Shown here in pieces: positions 58,267-64,000 of a stretch of DNA of 64,000 nucleotides (position 1 is its first letter; each line of letters begins with the position of its first letter). The notes under the pieces were generated by a model that was not told the origin of the DNA, made no database searches, and was given only the letters and a program-made list of their open reading frames with translations. A program made the translations under genes and the position numbers. Where the stretch lies: contig OZ020514.1 in assembly GCA_963971425.1 (NCBI GenBank), forward strand, positions 39,841,158 to 39,905,157, written 5' to 3'. This DNA comes from Bryoerythrophyllum caledonicum (Eukaryota > Streptophyta > Bryopsida > Pottiales > Pottiaceae).

Positions 58267-61200
58267 ATGGAGGCCCCTCTCGGAGAGAGTTCGGCACCGA
58301 ACCCTCCTGTTGTTACGAATGTAAGTCTTCCAGTTGATTACGGTTCTTTCAGTTGATAACTGTATTTGCGCTTGGTGCGCTCGATGCAAAATGTTTTGAA
58401 AACCTTACGGTTCTCTTGTTGGTCACAGGAGGGAGCCGAGATGACACAGGATGTAGAGCTGCTGGAGCCTTCGGCCCCGAACCCTTGCATGGCGACTGAG
58501 GTAAGCCTTAACCCCGAAATTCGAAATCGACCAGAATGTTGTCAATCTGACTCTGGTCAGGCTCTCAGTTACTAAATTAAGATCTTATGAAGTTACAATT
58601 TTGGAAGATTGTAGAGTTTTCCGAGACCTTTAAAATGACACCATTTATGCTTGAAAATTCCTCATACTTTAGGAGATATTCACGGTCAAAGGTCGAGATC
58701 TTCAAAGGTAGCAGGTCGAGCAGCATCAACGCGTCGATGGTCTGTGCATGCATATTCTTCACGTCAATGAAGCCCATGTAGGTCTTGATCTCGAAGTACT
58801 CCCATATGTCCTTGTTAACCCCTAAAGTCGAAATCGACTTCTGGAAGGTTGTAGAGTTTTCCCATACCTTTAAAATGACACCATTCATGCTTCAAAATTC
58901 CTCATACTTTAGGAGATAATCACGGTCAAAGTTTGAAAACACTGTTAGGGCATGCTGAAATCTGTCCAAAACTGCAGTGTATGCTCATTTGTTCTCAAAA
59001 TCTGCCCAAAATCAGATAGATCGCAGTAACTTCAAAAATTCACCAAAAATTGAGATTTTACATTTTTTCGAATTTTGTTTTTCGTTCATGTAAAAGGGGT
59101 AGTAAAGCATGATCTCACCGTTTGGATTTTCAATTCAATACTCTTTTTCATGCCTGTATTGTTGAAATTAAGCTTTTGTATTTGTATATCAGCATACCTC
59201 TATGTGAAAAATTAAGCATTTCTTAAGGTTTTATAGGTCCTGAGATGGTAAAAATCATATGGACATATACTCACATAGGAACAAGAATTTGAAGAGCCTC
59301 ATGTCAAATTTCCTGTCAAAAATTGTTTTTTGGCCCCCAATACATTAGTTTTCCATTCTACAACAAGGAAAAAATGGTTTGTTTCAACTTTGATCATTTC
59401 GATCTCACAAATGGTGAGAAATTTGAATCTAAGATTTGGTATGCATGTACATGTATAAGTTAGGTACTAGATCTTACGGTTACATACTCGAAAATTTGTC
59501 AAAAGATAAAGATTTTCACCTTGCATTGAAAGAGGGCAGTTTTGAGGGTTTTTGGCAGTTTAGAGGCCTTTCGACTTTAGGGGTTAATATTCTGCCTGAA
59601 TTGTGCACATTGTCTATACTATTATATGTTTATATGGACGTAAGTGTTGTGCTCCTGTTCGATTTGAAATAATGTCAATTTAATTGGACTTTTCATGGAA
59701 ATTATCCTGTGCTCATATTTCATGCCCCATGTTTAATGTGCCGCATGTGTTAACCCTGACTATTTTGAATGTATTGAGACCACTCTACTTTCATGATATG
59801 TGTGTTACCTTGATTTGTTTTTTTGAAAGCTTTGGCATTATCTAGTATTGCTATGATTTAGTGAATTCTTTAATATTTGGATACAGGTCTCTGATTCGGT
59901 GGATTCAGTTGCCGACTCCGACGACTGCACAACGGTGAAGTGTCCACCAGATTGCCACGATGCTAAAGAAGGGGAGCGATTGCGGCGCAAGTTGGAGAAG
60001 CGAGACTATCACTCCGTTTTAAATAGCATGCGATCTTTGGATTCAGGGTTACGAATCCCATTATGCAGGCTCTTACCTTTGCCACGAGTTAGACCAGTTC
60101 AAGAGGTGGATGTCCGACGCTTGGAGATTCTTTTTGAAGATTGTGATGGATATGATGATGCAGATCGTGCTCTATACGTGTCCATCTACAATGATAAGGA
60201 GACCACTACTGACGTTGGAGACGAGCATCGGATTTCTTGGGGTCATCATTGGCATGATGCAAATGACCGGTTTGACGCCCAGCTTGAGTCTTCACCTTTA
60301 TACGCTCATCTGAGAGGTAAGATGTTCTATGTTTGGGATGGCAATCACAGATTCTCCGCTTGGTGGCGCAAAATCAACAACGATCATTCTGAGGAGGCTC
60401 GCTGGCATTTCTCAGTCATCTGCATCGTCTTGGACCCCCGAGGCCGCATTGGACCTCTTCTGAATGCAATGAATGACGTTAACTGGTATGTCTTTGAAAT
60501 TTCTATTTATTCAAATTCCATTTTTTCATTTATTTTCTTTAACCACTCTCAAATTAGGTCCACTCAAAATGATCATGTCAAGACCAGTCTCCCTGCTCGA
60601 TTGACACGGTTGCGATATTTTGGAGCACTTTCATTGGAGGACTTTCGTGACTTGCTGACTCCCACTGAGTACAAAACTTGTGGAAAAATAAAAAAGAGTA
60701 GGCCGACGTGGTTCCCTCTCACGGTTGATGTCTTCATCTCCTTTTTGTATCGGGTGCGTTTTCTTTTATCACATTTGAGATTTCAAGATTATTTCACTCA
60801 ATATTTAATAAATACTCAGTTGCTGATAATAGAAACTTATCCCCAGGCGGACATATCCCGTGCTTCTGATGAGGCTGTCCGTGAGTACAATGATCGTACT
60901 CAGGAGAAGGATAGGACTGCGGAGGCCGTGTGGGGGGTCATGCAGGCTGCTTCAGAAAAAGCCATTAAAGTCATTAAGCAGAGGGACTTTCTAAAGTACT
61001 TGACTGTGGCGAATCCTAGAAATGGGGAGGATTTCTTCAATCAGGTTAGAGCATTTCATCTCTATTTCTTCTTTCATGTCATTTACATATACTGTCTTTC
61101 ATGACTTTTCATATTTTATTTATTCTCATATATCATAAATATTTTTTATGGGCAACAGATCAATTTGCACTATAGTACAAATTCCAAGCCGGAGATGACG

Positions 61201-63860
61201 ATTGAGAAGCTTCAAAAGATTGCAACATCTGTGGTGGAGCCAGAATTCAAAGCCAAATGGCTTCGGTGGTGGAATTCAGGCACTATGCGGCGAGCCGCCT
61301 ACCGCTTCCTTCCTACCAATTTTAAGGAGGCAGACCTTGATACTTGGCTCAACAAAGCCACATTTTGGGCTCAGGTAATGTGATTTCCTTGCATTCATTC
61401 TTCTTCTTCTGTAACTTCATTTATTTCCACTCCTTGATTATATATCTTCTTTGCAGATCGAAGACCGTGTTGTCAAGCAGTTCAATGAGATTTCTGGTGA
61501 TGAATTGGGTAATATTGATTGGAGTGCATCTGGAGGCATCAAAAAGCCCTCAGATTTTGTGGAGTCTTGGAGAATTTTACTTTGGGACAAAGCGTTCCAA
61601 ACTTTTCTCCACCCAAATGCTACCCCTCCTTTTATGAAGGGATCCATATTTGATGATCATCCTGGAGCTCAATTGGCAGAGAGACGGGTGTTATATCGGT
61701 AATATATGAACCTTATATATTTATAATTGTCTCCTTTTACTACATTGAATTTTTTGAGCTTACTAAATATTTTTCTTTTGGCAGATATATGATGCGGGAG
61801 CTTATTACTAAACATGCCATTCCATCTCAATCTCTCCCACCCTATGTTGAAGCTTGGATCAAGCTTTCCTCCGACCTTTGCATGTATACTCCAGTGCAAC
61901 AAAAGAGGTACGCAACCAATCACCTCCAAGCTGGGTGTTGGTACCTTGATTGTTCACCAAACTATACTCCGGACGATGAGGTACACATTAGGAATAGCCT
62001 TGATGCTGCTTCTGTGTCTCCTATTGGAGCTACCGACGTTGTCGACCTTCTTGAGGAAGACTCCATTCAACCAATTCATGTTCGTGGCGACGGTTCTTCT
62101 CAGAAGAAGAAACCTTTGACCAAAGCCCAGAAGGAGGCGGTAGACAAGGTTGCGCAAGTGAAGGAGGTAGGAGATGCCACTACTGCTGCGGCCTCTAGTC
62201 TTCCTACATTCTCAGTATTACCTAGCAATATCACTGCCCCAACAAGTGACCAACATGGTATGTTACCACACTCTTCATCTCAGTTCCCTACCACTTCAAG
62301 TGTTGCACAAGCCACGGAGGAGCTCCTTGGGCAACGGAAAGTCCGCCAGCTGCCCTCTGCTTCAACCTCTGTTGCACAGATACATCCTTTGGAGGTGATG
62401 TTGGAAAATGCATCCCTTTTTGCGGTAATGGAGACTCTTGGTAGGCCAACAGGCCCTGATCAATTATGGGAGAAGCTTCATCAATTTATTACCCAGGTAT
62501 TTTTTCATATTTATTACCTATTTTGGTTCTTTAGACTATTCATCAGATTATTCATCATTTCATCTCATTCCTTATTGTTTCATGCAGGTTGGTTCTGGTC
62601 GAACACGTCGTGTGTCTTCTCCACATTGTAAGAACACCGGTCTGGATCTCATCATCGCCGACATTCCAGAGAATCTGCCAGTGCCTGGCATTTCAATGCC
62701 GCCTTCGACAATTCCACAATGGAATTCACGACCTGAACGGTATGTAGAGTCCATTTTTGAGTTTGGTGATGCATATTTGCATGATGACGCCGCCATTCTT
62801 CTATTCCACTGCGATGATCGTGCACTCTGTTCCGAAGTTGAAGAAGTTGCGGAGCAGTATAGCTTCCACCTTTGTAAAGATTGGTGGGGAATTAATGATA
62901 TTGCCTTGGCATCACCAAAGTTCCCCTCGACCACGGTACGATATATTTTCCAATTCCATTGTCTCTTTTGGAATTTTTTTTATCATTTTTGATTTTTAAT
63001 GGATTGGGTCTATTGCAGTCGCATCGCTTTTGGATCCAGCTCTTTGTCCGTGATGAACCCATTCAATCACAGTTCTCTATCATAGAGAATCGCGAGCTTT
63101 CGGATGTGGGTCTCGAAGTTGAGCAGACTGACACTTTTTTCAATCTCACCACCGTCAAGAACCAGCTCATGCGAGGGAGTTTGCCCTGGCGTGGTGCACG
63201 GGAAAAAGATCCCCTTTTCATGCAAGTCTTGATTGAGTCCTTCACAAAACCTGGTGACATCGTGTTGGATTGGAAGGCCTCCACTGGTACCTTTCATGAA
63301 CTCTTTATTTATTTTTGCAATTTGATTTATTGTTAACCATTATCATATGATTATTTATATGTTTTCTAATTCTTGCAGGTGCCTCTATTCGTGCCTGCCA
63401 AGCCACTGGTAGGCACATTGTTGCATTTGAAGATGATCTGGATATCTTCACTACAATCCTACAGCCTTTGGTTGCTAAGCCTTCTCCTCCTCCGGCGGTT
63501 GCCAGGAAGGCTGTCAGGAAGGCTAGCCAGCCTCTTTTAGAGGAGCGCCCATCAAAGAAGCCAAAACGCAATCGATTTGCCTGTGCGTAAGTTTTTTTTT
63601 ATTTATCCATTCTAAAATATTTGTAATCCATATACTCTACTTGTTAGCGGATCACTAACTGTATGTTATGCAGAGCTTTTCGTTCGAGCCTTCTAGAGGC
63701 TTTCACGCTTCCAAGCTATGCCGAGGATATGGCTATTGCATATGCACACACTCCTTCTCCTGCTCCTTCTCCTCCCCGCCGCGCATTCCATTCAAGTGTG
63801 GAACAATTTATGGATGTTGAGGCTTCGGAAGGGGATGTTAGTGAGGGATATAGTAGTTAG
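58267..63860 (+). CDS. ParB-like / beta-class amino-methyltransferase-like fusion protein, 12 exons (copy III)
   Basis: Exons: 58267-58320, 58429-58500, 59887-60485, 60558-60753, 60847-61044, 61159-61374, 61457-61698, 61785-62496, 62588-62935, 63019-63286, 63379-63586, 63674-63860. All junctions are GT-AG, phases agree and the sum is 3,300 nt (1,099 residues, stop TAG). FYVWDGNHRFSAW (about residues 189-201) matches the G-x-H-R-x2-A core of ParB/sulfiredoxin-like domains. A helical middle follows, with RWWNSGTMRRAAYRF. After a Ser/Thr-rich linker, GLDLIIADIPENL (about 781-793) occupies the place of methyltransferase motif IV (DPPY) and DAAILLFHCDD the following strand. DPLFMQVLIESFTKPGDIVL (about 942-962) matches motif X plus the start of motif I, then DWKASTG and GRHIVAFEDD. 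The IV-before-I order defines the beta class. DPPY reads DIPE and the FxGxG loop reads KASTG, so catalysis is doubtful. A basic tail ends it. The start could be farther upstream. Confidence 0.8.
58289..58481. repeat. TTCGGNNCCGAA motifs in exons 1 and 2 of copy III
   Basis: GTTCGGCACCGAAC (58289-58302) and TTCGGCCCCGAA (58470-58481) fall inside the coding exons and encode the recurring SAPNP peptide. Together with 56342 and 57864 they make four sites within 2.1 kb around the gene's 5' end. Confidence 0.6.
58595..58932. repeat. Direct repeat of about 95 bp in intron 2 of copy III
   Basis: 58601-58700 and 58843-58932 share GTAGAGTTTTCC, CCTTTAAAATGACACCATT and CTCATACTTTAGGAGATA with few changes, 242 bp apart. 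Intron 2 is 1,386 bp while all other introns are 72-114 bp, so it has probably gained an insertion. Confidence 0.75.
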
Positions 63861-64000
63861 GAAGGGTCTTCACTTGTAGCCCGTGATTTTACTAGTATTT
63901 GTATTTTCAGTGTCATTGATTTGTGAGTCCGACATGCATATTTTTTATGTGCAATTTGGCTAACAATCATTACATGTGTTTCTAAATATTTATTTTATAT
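63861..64000 (+). other. 3' flank of copy III
   Basis: A+T-rich sequence following the TAG, consistent with a 3' UTR. The window ends here. Confidence 0.4.

Noticed and set aside
57578-58324. Several 70-160-codon frames on both strands near 57.6-58.3 kb
   Set aside because: Overlapping frames in G+C-richer DNA with Arg/Ser-biased composition and no splice or domain support.
58267-63860. Active restriction-modification system
   Set aside because: No endonuclease gene is nearby and the methyltransferase motifs IV and I lack the residues needed for catalysis.
1-64000. tRNA or rRNA genes
   Set aside because: No cloverleaf with A and B boxes or rRNA core sequence was recognised by eye; a covariance-model scan would be needed to exclude a tRNA.

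Overview
This window looks like nuclear DNA of a streptophyte green plant (charophyte, bryophyte or lycophyte grade; species not determinable from the sequence). The reasons are short GT-AG introns, a chromodomain Ty3/gypsy element, a plant-type hAT transposase with a DUF659-like core, and a SWIM zinc-finger Mutator-like gene. No ordinary housekeeping gene was recognised. Almost everything is mobile or mobile-like, in various states of decay.

Layout: 0.2-3.1 kb (+) is a DUF7869-type gene, copy A, interrupted only by in-frame TAG codons. 4.6-11.5 kb (-) is a broken ParB-like/amino-methyltransferase-like gene, copy I, split by a retroelement fragment (about 6.85-9.17 kb, +). 11.5-12.3 kb is a cluster of TATCCTCGANTCGAGGATA palindromes. 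13.25-17.76 kb is a nested foldback (inverted-repeat) region. 18.4-18.95 kb carries the same palindromes again, leading into DUF7869 copy B (19.1-21.9 kb, +). 23.3-29.3 kb (-) is a chromodomain Ty3/gypsy element with two 203-bp LTRs. 29.3-34.4 kb (-) holds ParB/methyltransferase-like copy II plus an unrecognised coding region. 34.4-35.1 kb is a regular array of CCGGAGATCTCCGG palindromes, which recur at 39.4-40.2 kb in DUF7869 copy D (+, truncated). 41.3-45.25 kb (-) is a decayed hAT element bracketed by G-rich GACGTC repeats. 45.25-47.0 kb (-) is a second copy of the retroelement fragment seen at 7-9 kb. 47.4-50.6 kb (+) is DUF7869 copy C with one intron and CCGGAGATCTCCGG sites. 51.0-54.7 kb (-) is an open two-exon SWIM/Mutator-like gene. 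58.27-63.86 kb (+) is an intact-looking 12-exon ParB/methyltransferase-like gene, copy III (1,099 codons).

Main result: a family that fuses a ParB-like domain to a beta-class N6/N4 amino-methyltransferase fold with eroded catalytic motifs is present three times. In two loci (I with B, II with D) it lies head-to-head with a DUF7869 gene. Each divergent pair carries its own short perfect palindrome in both upstream regions and inside both genes: TATCCTCGANTCGAGGATA for I/B and CCGGAGATCTCCGG for II/D and C. This suggests a large mobile element with a DDE-transposase-like gene, a ParB-MTase-like accessory gene, and element-specific binding sites for a dimeric element-encoded protein. The arrangement resembles the motif-specific anti-silencing system of plant VANDAL elements, but with different proteins. 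The shared motifs and homologies are read from sequence; the functional link is inference.
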